Program-made: the position numbers and the translations under genes
Shown: piece after piece, positions 21,819 through 28,642 of the stretch
Layout of the letters: each line of letters begins with the position of its first letter
Numbering within the stretch: the first letter of the stretch is position 1
Notes under the pieces: generated by a model
The model's database searches: none
Told to the model about the DNA's origin: nothing
What the model saw: only the letters and a program-made list of their open reading frames with translations
From: Phenylobacterium sp. NIBR 498073
Lineage (GTDB): Bacteria > Pseudomonadota > Alphaproteobacteria > Caulobacterales > Caulobacteraceae
Direction: 5' to 3'
Length of the DNA stretch: 64,000 nt
NCBI RefSeq assembly: GCF_027286305.1
Contig: NZ_CP114599.1
Coordinates: 2,170,001-2,234,000 of the forward strand

Positions 21819-21840
21819 GGGCCCGCCTCGCGGCGGGCCC
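21819..21840 (+). terminator. Hairpin after ppdK
   Basis: Perfect 9-bp stem (21819-21827 with 21832-21840), TCGC loop, 12 bases after the stop; no T tract. Confidence 0.55.
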
Positions 21841-21853
21841 CAAATGCGCCAGA

Positions 21854-21950
21854 CACGAAAAGGCCGCGCGATCAGCGCGGCCTTTGTTGTTTCAGACTTA
21901 GCCCCTGGAAGGTCTTAGGCGGCCTTGCCGCGGGCCCGCTCGTCGGCGCG
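21854..21950 (-). pseudogene. Relic copy of the PEP-CTERM gene 3' end and its terminator
   Basis: This 97-base block is closely similar (about nine bases in ten by eye) to 22011-22108, which contains the terminator and last codons of the intact gene at 22073-22909. Read on the minus strand the relic encodes RADERARGKAA and a stop, against RADERARGKVA in the gene. No start codon or upstream coding sequence remains. It most likely records a tandem duplication that was then mostly deleted. Confidence 0.75.
21859..21885. terminator. Bidirectional-looking terminator
   Basis: Perfect 11-bp stem AAAGGCCGCGC (21859-21869) with 21875-21885, loop GATCA, A/T-rich on both flanks. It probably ends ppdK transcription; it belongs to the duplicated block. 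Confidence 0.75.
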
Positions 21951-22010
21951 TATGGGAAAGGCCTGCTAGGCTTCCACGAGCGGATGCGAAGCGGATCCCA
22001 ACGCTCCAGC

Positions 22011-22108
22011 CACGAAAAAGGCCGCACGATCAGCGCGGCCTTTCTTGTTTCAGGCTTAGTCCTCGGAGGGTCCTAGGCGACCTTGCCGCGGGCCCGCTCG
22101 TCGGCGCG
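22011..22108. repeat. Intact copy of the duplicated 97-base block
   Basis: Partner of 21854-21950. It spans the terminator hairpin and the last 11 codons of the PEP-CTERM gene, so the duplication ends within coding sequence. Confidence 0.75.
22015..22043 (-). terminator. Terminator of the PEP-CTERM gene
   Basis: AAAGGCCGC (22017-22025) pairs with GCGGCCTTT (22035-22043). On the minus strand it is followed by TTTTT. It lies about 30 bases past the stop. Confidence 0.8.
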
Positions 22109-22909
22109 CGAGCGGCGCACCATCGAGCCCAGGCCGAAGAAGCCGACGATCATCATCAGCCAGGTGCCAGGCTCAGGGATCGGGCTGGGGCCAGGTCCGG
22201 GACCGGGACCGGGACCAGGGCCGGGGCCCGGATCAGGACCGGGGCCGGGACCAGGGCCAGGACCCGGATCAGGACCGGGGCCGGGGCCGGGACCTGGGCC
22301 CGGATCAGGGCCAGGACCGGGACCCGGATCAGGGCCGGGTCCGGGGCCAGGGCCAGGAGGCGTCGGTTCTTCTTCGCCGGGCGGGACGTACGTGCCGCCG
22401 CCGCCACCGCCGCCGCGCGGGCCGAACACCGACGGGAATCCACCGCCGCCGCCGACCGGCAGGGCGGCCAGGGTCATCGGCGGGGAGGCGTCGGCGATCT
22501 CGGCCGGCGGACCGGCGACTTCGTCCAGCAGGCGCTGGGCCGGCGGACGGGCTTCAGGCGGCAGGGCCGCCATGATTGACGGCTTGGTGTCGCATTCGGT
22601 CGACGGCGGGGCCGGCACATAGGCCGTGCGCATCGTGTACGACGACTCCGGAAGCTTCTTCATCGGCGCGGCGGGCTTGGCCGCGGCCACGGCGGTGCGC
22701 GGCTTGGCGACCGGCTTGCGGGCTTGCACGCTGGCGGCCGGCTTGGCCTTGGCGGGCTTGAGCGCGCGGGCCGGCTTGGCGGCCTTCGGCGCCGCCGGCT
22801 TGGCGACGGCGGGTCGCGAGACCTTGATGAAGCAATCTTCGGCGGCGGCCGGCGTAGCGGCGGCCGTACTCAGAATCGCACCCATGACGACATATTTGGC
22901 GATCGCCAT
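22073..22909 (-). CDS. PEP-CTERM (PEPxxWA-like) sorted protein with a Pro-Gly repeat stalk
   Basis: 278 residues. PEP-CTERM proteins are exported and processed at the membrane by an exosortase. An N-terminal signal (MAIAKYVVMGAILSTAAATPAAAED) is followed by a Lys/Ala/Pro-rich segment (AAPKAAKPARALKPAKAKPA) and a glycine-rich stretch. A long PGPGPD-type repeat (about residues 185-240) comes next, then the sorting signal PIPEPGTWLMMIVGFFGLGS, a transmembrane helix and a basic end RRSRADERARGKVA. The motif reads PEPGTWLM, a small variation on PEPxxWA. No exosortase gene is in the window. The stalk probably projects the N-terminal part from the surface. Confidence 0.8.
   Translation of the reverse strand: MAIAKYVVMGAILSTAAATPAAAEDCFIKVSRPAVAKPAAPKAAKPARALKPAKAKPAASVQARKPVAKPRTAVAAAKPAAPMKKLPESSYTMRTAYVPAPPSTECDTKPSIMAALPPEARPPAQRLLDEVAGPPAEIADASPPMTLAALPVGGGGGFPSVFGPRGGGGGGGTYVPPGEEEPTPPGPGPGPGPDPGPGPGPDPGPGPGPGPGPDPGPGPGPGPGPDPGPGPGPGPGPGPGPSPIPEPGTWLMMIVGFFGLGSMVRRSRADERARGKVA
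22187..22355. repeat. Hexanucleotide-based tandem repeat coding Pro-Gly
   Basis: Imperfect tandem copies of a 6-base unit (GGACCG/GGGCCA variants) with periodic GGATCA inserts encode repeated PGPGPD. Such repeats change length by slippage. Confidence 0.8.
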
Positions 22910-23173
22910 GTCGTACCCCCCAGATTAACGAGCTCGCCGCTGACGACGACGACGCTCCATGAGGCGCTTTCGCGCCGGCTCGCCACTATCTAGAGGCGAA
23001 CCTTTCAAACTCCACCTTATAGTATGACGACGTTCGGGGAAACCGGCGTAATCAATTGTAAAGCATGCAATCCCGTTAACGTTGCGCCGTTGCTACGCAT
23101 CGTGCCTCACGCGCAAGTTTCGCGTTGCAGGAGAATCGCCATGAAGATGCGCCGCGCTGATTCGCCGGTAAGA

Positions 23174-23830
23174 TTACTCGTCAGCGGCGAGTATTCTGTC
23201 CAGCTGCGCGGTGATGATGCGCGGCGAGGCCGCGGCGCTGAAGTCCATCACGCACATGGTCTCATAGTCGCGGTGCGGGCCGCAGCTGACGCCGGCCACC
23301 TTGAAGGCGGCGGTGAACATGTTGGTCCGGTGCCCGCGGTCGGGGACGCCGCTGTCGATGATCAGGGCGCGCACCACGTCCTCAGGGGAGGGCGGGCCGT
23401 AGGCGATGTTCTCGGCGGCCATCGCCGGCGCCGCGCCGTGCCGGCGCACGCGGTCGTAGAAGCGTTCGCCGTCGGCGCTGGCGTGGCCGATGGCCCCGAC
23501 CGGCCCCTGCAGCGACACATGCTCCAGCGCTGCCGAGGCCAGGCTGTCGTCGGGCCGAAGCGGCGGCAGCGGACGCTGGCGCTTGAGGAACTGCACCGCT
23601 TCGATATAGGCGGCGTGGTCGGCCGGTTCGCCGGCGTCGATCAAGGCCTGCTCCCAGCGCGTGACCGGTTCACGCTCGAGGCGTCGGGCGTATTCCTGGG
23701 GGTAGGCGCGGGCGAAGTTGATCTCGGCGAGGATCGCGTCTTCCATCGGCCCGGCGCTCGCCGTGGTCGGTGCGCACAGGGCGGCCCCCAGTGCGGCGAG
23801 TAGAACGGGATGTAGGAAGCGCGGTTTCAA
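23174..23830 (-). CDS. Secreted CAP-domain (SCP/PR-1 family) protein
   Basis: 218 residues with a signal peptide (LHPVLLAALGAALCAPTTASAG). CAP-domain proteins are secreted, disulphide-poor in bacteria, and of varied or unknown function. The domain begins MEDAILAEINFARAYPQEYA. The cavity histidines are probably in SAALEHVSLQ and RGHRTNMFT, with ENIAYG in the usual place, and it ends with SCGPHRDYETMCVMDFS. No catalytic role should be assumed. The start at 23830 fits the signal; the next plus-strand gene starts 167 bases away, so promoters are divergent. Confidence 0.85.
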   Translation of the reverse strand: MKPRFLHPVLLAALGAALCAPTTASAGPMEDAILAEINFARAYPQEYARRLEREPVTRWEQALIDAGEPADHAAYIEAVQFLKRQRPLPPLRPDDSLASAALEHVSLQGPVGAIGHASADGERFYDRVRRHGAAPAMAAENIAYGPPSPEDVVRALIIDSGVPDRGHRTNMFTAAFKVAGVSCGPHRDYETMCVMDFSAAASPRIITAQLDRILAADE

Positions 23831-23996
23831 TTGTTTCGCCCATCGATTTCCTGGGCGAAGACTGCAGTATCGCGATGTATTTCAACTTAAGAGTAATGGT
23901 TACAATCCTGGTTACCTTAACGCGAAGTCAATATCTGGAACGGCCTCGATTCGGCGTGGCGAGCGGATGCCGCCGATCGGGCAAGGGACGGGCGTG
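23831..23996. promoter_or_regulatory. AT-rich divergent promoter region with a direct repeat
   Basis: TGGTTAC occurs at 23897-23903 and 23909-23915, a 12-base period that would place two half-sites on the same DNA face. The area is unusually AT-rich. No regulator is identified. Confidence 0.4.
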
Positions 23997-24755
23997 ATGA
24001 ACTTGAAGCAATTGTTGGTCGCCGCCGCCCTGCTGTCGCTGGCCGGCTGCGATGGGCCGCAGAAGGCGCCGGTCCAGAACGACCCGGCGTTTGATCGCCG
24101 CCTGCGCGCCTACCTGCTTGAGCACCCGGAGGTCATCCGCGACGCCGCGGCCAAGCTGCAGGCCGAGAAGGCCGCCAAGGCCCGGGCCGTGCTCGCCAAG
24201 GCGCAGCCGGCGCTGGAGCGCGACGCGCGCGACTTCGTCGCCAATCCCGACGGCCGCGCGACGGTCGTCCAGTTCTTCGACTACCGCTGTCCCTACAGCC
24301 GCGCCGTCGCGCCCGATGTCGAGCGGCTGATCGCGGCCAACCGCGATGTTCGCTTCGTCTTCAAGCAGTATCCGGTGTTCGGCAGCGCCTCGGACTATGC
24401 GGCCCGCGCGGCCCTGACGCCCCAGGGCAAGGCCAAGGGCCTGGTGCTGCACCGCGCGCTGATGGCGCAGAAGGACCTCAACCCGGCCCGGACCGACCGC
24501 ATCCTTGGGCAGTTGGGCCTCAACGCGCGCGACGTAGAGGCCGCCGCCCGCGACCCGGCGATCGCCGAGCAGATCGCCGACACCCGCGAGCTGGCCTTGA
24601 AGCTCAATCTGAAGGGCACCCCGACCTTCGTCGTGGCCGGCGAGGTCATTCCCGGCGCCGACATCGAGCGGCTCGAAACGGCCATCGCCCGGGCCCGGGC
24701 CTCGGCGCTGTCCAGCGTCGGCGAGGTGCTGACCCGCAATCCGTTCGGGCACTAG
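23997..24755 (+). CDS. DsbA/ScsC-like thioredoxin-fold lipoprotein with CPYS site
   Basis: 252 residues. The signal (LLVAAALLSLAGC) has a lipobox with Cys18, so the protein is probably membrane-anchored in the periplasm. A helical N-terminal extension (RLRAYLLEHPEVIRDAAAKL) is typical of ScsC/Com1-type DsbA proteins. The active-site region FFDYRCPYSRA has Cys98-Pro-Tyr-Ser101 where relatives have CPYC. The cis-proline loop KGTPTFVVAG is intact. Loss of the second cysteine should prevent two-cysteine disulphide exchange and favour isomerase, glutathione-linked or trapping chemistry. The yghU-like GST begins 98 bases downstream. ATG 23997 starts the lipoprotein signal. Confidence 0.85.
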   Translation: MNLKQLLVAAALLSLAGCDGPQKAPVQNDPAFDRRLRAYLLEHPEVIRDAAAKLQAEKAAKARAVLAKAQPALERDARDFVANPDGRATVVQFFDYRCPYSRAVAPDVERLIAANRDVRFVFKQYPVFGSASDYAARAALTPQGKAKGLVLHRALMAQKDLNPARTDRILGQLGLNARDVEAAARDPAIAEQIADTRELALKLNLKGTPTFVVAGEVIPGADIERLETAIARARASALSSVGEVLTRNPFGH

Positions 24756-24853
24756 CGGCGCGTCGCGCCCTTGGCGTGGGGCGCGCCATGCCCCACCTTG
24801 AACCGAACAAGCCGCAACTCGCGGGCGCCCGCCCGCACGCCTGGAGCCCGCTG

Positions 24854-25720
24854 ATGACCGACTACACTCCGCCGAAGGTCTGGACCTGGAACAAGGAAAA
24901 CGGCGGGCGCTTCGCCAGCATCAATCGTCCCATCGCCGGCCCGACCCACGACAAGGAACTGCCGGTCGGCCGCCATCCGCTGCAGCTCTATTCCCTGGCC
25001 ACCCCCAACGGGATCAAGGCCACGGTGATGCTCGAGGAGTTGCTGGCCCTTGGCCACAAGGGCGCTGAGTACGACGCCTGGCTGATCAACATCGGCGCCG
25101 GCGACCAGTTCGGCAGCGGCTTCGTCGACATCAATCCCAACTCCAAGATCCCGGCGCTGCTCGACCGCAGCGGGCCGACCCCGATCCGAGTGTTCGAATC
25201 CGGCGCGATCCTGGTCCACCTGGCCGAGAAGTTCGGCGCCCTGCTGCCGACCGACCCGGCGGCGCGCGCCGAGACCATGTCCTGGCTGTTCTGGCAGATG
25301 GGCAGCGCGCCCTATCTCGGCGGCGGCTTCGGCCACTTCTACGCCTACGCCCCGACCAAGATCGAATACGCCATCGACCGCTTCGCCATGGAGACCAAGC
25401 GCCAGCTCGACGTCCTCGACCGCCGGCTGGGCGAGAGCGAGTACATCGCCGGCGCCGAGTACACGATCGCCGACATCGCCATCTGGCCCTGGTACGGCGG
25501 CCTCGCCAAGGGCGTGCTCTACGAGGCCGGCGAGTTCCTGGCCGTGCACGAGTACAAGAACGTTCTGCGCTGGGCCGACCAGATCGCCGAACGCCCGGCC
25601 GTCCAGCGCGGCCGCATGGTCAACCGCACCTGGGGCGAACCGTCGACCCAGCTCGCCGAACGCCACGACGCCGCCGATTTCGACACCAAGACCCAGGACA
25701 AGCTGCAATCGGTGGAGTAG
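24854..25720 (+). CDS. yghU: Glutathione-dependent disulfide-bond oxidoreductase (YghU type)
   Basis: 288 residues. YghU/YfcG-type Nu-class GSTs reduce disulphides using glutathione. The N-terminal extension (YTPPKVWTWNKENGGRFASINRP) is typical of YghU. The thioredoxin fold starts LQLYSLATPNGIKATVMLEE, with the TPNG segment that replaces a catalytic cysteine. NSKIPALLD and VFESGAILVHLAEKFG supply the cis-proline and glutathione-binding turn, and the alpha-helical domain carries WLFWQMGSAPYLGGGFGHFY. ATG 24854 has GGAG upstream. Followed by a Nudix gene after 8 bases. Confidence 0.9.
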   Translation: MTDYTPPKVWTWNKENGGRFASINRPIAGPTHDKELPVGRHPLQLYSLATPNGIKATVMLEELLALGHKGAEYDAWLINIGAGDQFGSGFVDINPNSKIPALLDRSGPTPIRVFESGAILVHLAEKFGALLPTDPAARAETMSWLFWQMGSAPYLGGGFGHFYAYAPTKIEYAIDRFAMETKRQLDVLDRRLGESEYIAGAEYTIADIAIWPWYGGLAKGVLYEAGEFLAVHEYKNVLRWADQIAERPAVQRGRMVNRTWGEPSTQLAERHDAADFDTKTQDKLQSVE

Positions 25721-25728
25721 GGCGGGGC

Positions 25729-26355
25729 ATGAGCTATCCGTTCACCACCGCCTTCCGGACCGAACTGGCCGCCCGCTGCCAGGCGTTTCCCCGCCTGGCC
25801 TACGAGGGGCCCCAGCTCAAGCACGCGGCGGTGGCGATCACCCTGGTGGACGCCGGCGACGGCTCGGGGGAGACGGCTTTCCTGCTGACCCGCCGCTCGG
25901 CGACCCTGCGCGCCCACGCCGGCCAGTGGGCCCTGCCGGGCGGGCGCTGCGACGACGGCGAGACCCTGCAGCAGGCGGCGCTGCGCGAACTGCACGAGGA
26001 GCTCGGCGTCCAGCTGGCGCCGTCGAACATCCTCGGCGTTCTGGACGACTACGCCAGCCGGTCGGGCTATGCGATCGCCCCGGTCGTGACCTGGCTGGAC
26101 GACGCCCGCGCGCTGGCCCCCAATCCGGACGAGGTGGCGTCCGTCCACCGCTTCCGGCTCGACCAGATCGCTGGGGACGACGCGGTGGCGTTCGAGACGA
26201 TCCCTGAGAGCGAGCGGCCGCTGATCCGGCTGAATCTCGGCGAGCACCACATCCACGCGCCCACCGCGGCGCTGATCTATCAGCTGCGCGAGATCGTCGC
26301 CGGCCGCGTCACCCGCGTCGCCGACCTCGACCAGCCGGTCTTCGCCTGGCGCTGA
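25729..26355 (+). CDS. Nudix hydrolase, CoA-pyrophosphatase-like
   Basis: 208 residues. The Nudix box GRCDDGETLQQAALRELHEE matches GX5EX7REUXEE with all metal-binding glutamates. The placement after an approximately 60-residue N-terminal strand region (VAITLVDAGD, AFLLTRRSATLRAHAGQWAL) and the later UPF0035-like features match CoA pyrophosphatases (NudL type), which split CoA into phosphopantetheine and ADP. Substrate is inferred from similarity in the RHAGQ-like segment. It lies 8 bases after the yghU stop, so they are probably co-transcribed. Confidence 0.8.
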   Translation: MSYPFTTAFRTELAARCQAFPRLAYEGPQLKHAAVAITLVDAGDGSGETAFLLTRRSATLRAHAGQWALPGGRCDDGETLQQAALRELHEELGVQLAPSNILGVLDDYASRSGYAIAPVVTWLDDARALAPNPDEVASVHRFRLDQIAGDDAVAFETIPESERPLIRLNLGEHHIHAPTAALIYQLREIVAGRVTRVADLDQPVFAWR

Positions 26356-26361
26356 GGCGGC

Positions 26362-26940
26362 TTAGTCCTCGGCGATCAGGGTGTTGAACACCGCCGTGAC
26401 CTGCGCGACGAACACCTCGCGCTCGCGGCCTTCCAGAGCCTCGCCGCGGATCAGGCGTTCCACCAGGAAGCCGATATAGACGCCGGCCAGCACCCGGGCG
26501 CGGGCCTCGGCGTCGGCCCCGCCCATCCAGTTGCGGATCGGCGCCATCAGGCGCTCCTGCACCAGGGTGTTGAGGAACGGTGCCGTCGCCGGCGAGGTCG
26601 CCGCCCGCAGCAGGAACTGAAACCGCTGGGTCCGCGCCTCGTCGGCATGCGGGCTGCCGGCCAGCATCCGCGCCATCTCTCCGGCGAAGGTCGCCCGGTT
26701 CCAGTCCAACTGCTCATTGGCCTGGAAGGAGTCCTTCAGCGCCTCGACGAACAGCGCTTCCTTGCCGCCGAAGTAGCGTTTGACCAGCGCCACGTCCGCG
26801 CCTGCCTCGCCGGCGATGTCGCGCAGCGTGCAGTCATAGCCGGTGCGCGCGAACTGCTTCTTCGCCGCCTTCAGTATGGCCGCGCGGGTGGCTTCGGCGT
26901 CGCGCCGGCGGGGGCCTTGGCGTACCAGCGTCTCTGTCAT
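26362..26940 (-). CDS. TetR/AcrR-family transcriptional regulator
   Basis: 192 residues from ATG 26940 (MTETLVRQGPRRRDAEA); an ATG at 26976 would add a residue stretch lacking homology. The N-terminal HTH is clear: TRAAILKAAKKQFARTGYD, then TLRDIAGEAGADVALVKRYF and GGKEALFVEAL. The C-terminal ligand domain is helical with no recognisable effector motif. It is convergent with the Nudix gene (6-base gap), and the globin gene ends 43 bases upstream on the same strand, so co-transcription with the globin is possible. Its target and effector are unknown. Confidence 0.88.
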   Translation of the reverse strand: MTETLVRQGPRRRDAEATRAAILKAAKKQFARTGYDCTLRDIAGEAGADVALVKRYFGGKEALFVEALKDSFQANEQLDWNRATFAGEMARMLAGSPHADEARTQRFQFLLRAATSPATAPFLNTLVQERLMAPIRNWMGGADAEARARVLAGVYIGFLVERLIRGEALEGREREVFVAQVTAVFNTLIAED

Positions 26941-26983
26941 CGAGCGTTGTGTACACCAAGCCGCGCGGCGCGACACCCCGGCC

Positions 26984-27433
26984 TCAGGCGGCTTCGGCGT
27001 CCTCGTAGGCCTGGGCCTCGGCCGCGATCAGGATGTCGGCCAGCATCCAATAGGCCTCGCCCCAGGCCGACAGCACCTCGTCGGTGGCGACGTCGGCGCC
27101 CAGCACCTCGCGGATCGCCGGCAGCAGGGCGTTGGCGACATGCGGATAGTGTTCGGGCTTCACGCCGGTGTCGACGTGCCGCGCCACCATGACCTGCACG
27201 GCCGGGCCGAGGTTCTCCAGGTGGTCGATGTTCTTGGCGTAGGCGAGGATGGCGCCGGCCAGCCGCCGCGGCTGTTCGCCGCTTTCCTGGGCCGCGCGAT
27301 CGAACATCGCGGCGATTTCCGCATCTTGGAACAGCCGGGCGTACATCGCCGTCGTGATCTCCAGGCCATGCTTCTGAATGGCGGGAGCGGTGGACTTGAC
27401 GATGGCCATGGCCTGAGCGGAAGCGACGCGCAT
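26984..27433 (-). CDS. Single-domain globin, bacterial haemoglobin type
   Basis: 149 residues from ATG 27433, chosen because GGAG lies 6 bases upstream (within codons of an alternative ATG at 27445). The globin fold is shown by helix E/F blocks (RRLAGAILAYAKNIDHL) and the proximal-histidine region ARHVDTGVKPEHYPHV, then AWGEAYWMLADILI in helix H, close to Vitreoscilla haemoglobin and flavohaemoglobin N-domains. No reductase domain is attached. Such globins bind oxygen and consume nitric oxide. The divergent Rrf2 regulator starts 86 bases away and is the likely controller. Confidence 0.9.
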   Translation of the reverse strand: MRVASAQAMAIVKSTAPAIQKHGLEITTAMYARLFQDAEIAAMFDRAAQESGEQPRRLAGAILAYAKNIDHLENLGPAVQVMVARHVDTGVKPEHYPHVANALLPAIREVLGADVATDEVLSAWGEAYWMLADILIAAEAQAYEDAEAA

Positions 27434-27445
27434 TCGAGTCTCCAT

Positions 27446-27518
27446 TAAAGTGGTATATAAAAAGCCGGTATTATAGTTGCTTGATTATCGCAAGCGCGTT
27501 TTCCACATAGATCCTGGC
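27446..27518. promoter_or_regulatory. Shared promoter of globin and Rrf2 regulator with repeat elements
   Basis: GGTAT occurs at 27452 and 27467 within GGTATATA/GGTATTATA direct repeats, 15 bases apart. A GCTTG-N7-CAAGC inverted repeat spans 27479-27495. The region is much more AT-rich than its surroundings. These are candidates for Rrf2 operator sites; no consensus is claimed. Confidence 0.5.
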
Positions 27519-27965
27519 ATGCAGCTCACCCAGCACACCGATTTCGGCCTGCGCCTCCTGATCGTCCTGACGCGGACGGGCGGCGGCCCGATCTCGCTGC
27601 CCAGCTTCGCGGCCGAGCAGCAGCTGTCGTACAATCACGTGGCCAAGGTCGCTCAGGCGCTGGTCCGGGCCGGCTTCATCCGCAGCCTGCGCGGCCGCAA
27701 CGGCGGGGTCGAACTCGCCCGTTCGCCGGCGGAGATGACGGTGGGCGATGTCGTGCGCGCCCTGGAGCCGGGCATGCGCATGGCCGACTGCGCCAACTGC
27801 CAGCTGCGGCTCGGCTGCGAAACCAGCAGCATCCTGGCCGAGGCCGTCGGCGCGTTCATGGCCGTCCTCGACCGGACGACGCTGGAGGTTGCGGCCCAAT
27901 CGGCGCGACCGGCCTTTTCCGCGTGGAGCGCGGCGACCCGTTCGGACCCGGCCTCGCCGGGCTGA
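27519..27965 (+). CDS. nsrR: Rrf2-family regulator, NsrR-like
   Basis: 148 residues from ATG 27519. The family start MQLTQHTDFGLRLLIVLTR is diagnostic. The winged helix runs SLPSFAAEQQLSYNHVAKVAQALVRAG, with wing GRNGGVELARSP. Three cysteines, Cys91, Cys94 and Cys100 (DCANCQLRLGCE), sit where NsrR/IscR-type proteins ligate a [2Fe-2S] or [4Fe-4S] cluster; spacing is C-x2-C-x5-C. NsrR senses nitric oxide and represses NO-detoxifying genes. Divergence from a globin gene supports that role. NsrR is the best guess; another Rrf2 subtype is possible. Confidence 0.8.
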   Translation: MQLTQHTDFGLRLLIVLTRTGGGPISLPSFAAEQQLSYNHVAKVAQALVRAGFIRSLRGRNGGVELARSPAEMTVGDVVRALEPGMRMADCANCQLRLGCETSSILAEAVGAFMAVLDRTTLEVAAQSARPAFSAWSAATRSDPASPG

Positions 27966-27969
27966 GGGC

Positions 27970-28443
27970 TCAGCCGCGCCGGGCCGCGTCGATCGCCGCG
28001 ACGTCGATCTTGCCCATGGTCATCATCGCCTCGAACGCGCGCTTGGCCTCCGCCCCGCCGGCGGCCATGGCCTCGGTCAGGGTCCGCGGGGTGATCTGCC
28101 AGGAGACGCCCCAGCGGTCCTTGCACCAGCCGCAGGCGCTCTCCGTGCCGCCATTGGCGACGATGGCGTTCCAGTAGCGGTCGGTTTCGGCCTGGTCGTC
28201 GGTGGCGATCTGGAACGAGAACGCCTCGTCCTGCTTGAAGGTCGGGCCGCCGTTCAGGCCGATGCAGGCGACGCCTGCGACGGTGAATTCGACGGTCAGC
28301 ACGTCGCCTTCCTTGCCGGAAGGATAGTCGCCGGGCGCGCGGCGCACCGCGGTCACGGCGCTGTCGGGAAAGGTCTGGGCGTAGAAGCGCGCGGCGGCTT
28401 CGGCGTCGGTGTCGTACCAGATGCAGATCGTGTTCTTGGCCAT
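27970..28443 (-). CDS. VOC-family (PhnB/DUF899-like) protein
   Basis: 157 residues from ATG 28443 (MAKNTICIWYDTDAEAAARFY). This is the '3-demethylubiquinone-9 3-methyltransferase domain' group of VOC-fold proteins, whose annotated name is misleading. Blocks seen are FYAQTFPDS, SGKEGDVLTVEFTVAGVACIGLNGG and NGGTESACGWCKDRWGVSWQI, then the end MTMGKIDVAAIDAA. Paired beta-alpha-beta-beta-beta modules form a cup for metal and substrate. Enzyme activity is unknown. It is convergent with nsrR (4 bases apart). Confidence 0.85.
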   Translation of the reverse strand: MAKNTICIWYDTDAEAAARFYAQTFPDSAVTAVRRAPGDYPSGKEGDVLTVEFTVAGVACIGLNGGPTFKQDEAFSFQIATDDQAETDRYWNAIVANGGTESACGWCKDRWGVSWQITPRTLTEAMAAGGAEAKRAFEAMMTMGKIDVAAIDAARRG

Positions 28444-28517
28444 GGCGGTCCCCTGGTCGCCCGCTGCGGGCGTCCGCTCATAACGTGCGCCACGCCGCCG
28501 CGTTCGCCGCATGCGTC

Positions 28518-28544
28518 CGATTGCTAAGTCAATCGCCGTTGACA
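28518..28544. promoter_or_regulatory. Inverted repeat next to a -35-like element
   Basis: CGATTG (28518-28523) and CAATCG (28530-28535) form a perfect inverted repeat with a 6-base spacer. A TTGACA (28539-28544) lies just downstream, toward the P450 gene. An operator near a promoter is plausible. Confidence 0.4.
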
Positions 28545-28642
28545 TAGGGCCGGTCTGCGCTCAACCTTCCGGAAAGTCCGCAGACCCGGCGGCGACGTCG
28601 CCGGGGAGAGCAAAAGAGGGCGGGCGACTTGGGAAGGAAGCC

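Noticed and set aside
21819-21885. Possible tRNA or riboswitch in the hairpin-rich area after ppdK
   Set aside because: It is a pair of simple hairpins with T-rich flanks and no cloverleaf or aptamer conserved core.
22187-22355. CRISPR-like repeat in the PEP-CTERM gene
   Set aside because: The units are 6-base coding repeats with no spacers.
23024-23803. Plus-strand ORF opposite the CAP gene, with AGGAG before an internal ATG at 23141
   Set aside because: The protein is an Arg/Gly-rich antisense shadow of the CAP gene, and no homologous motif was seen.
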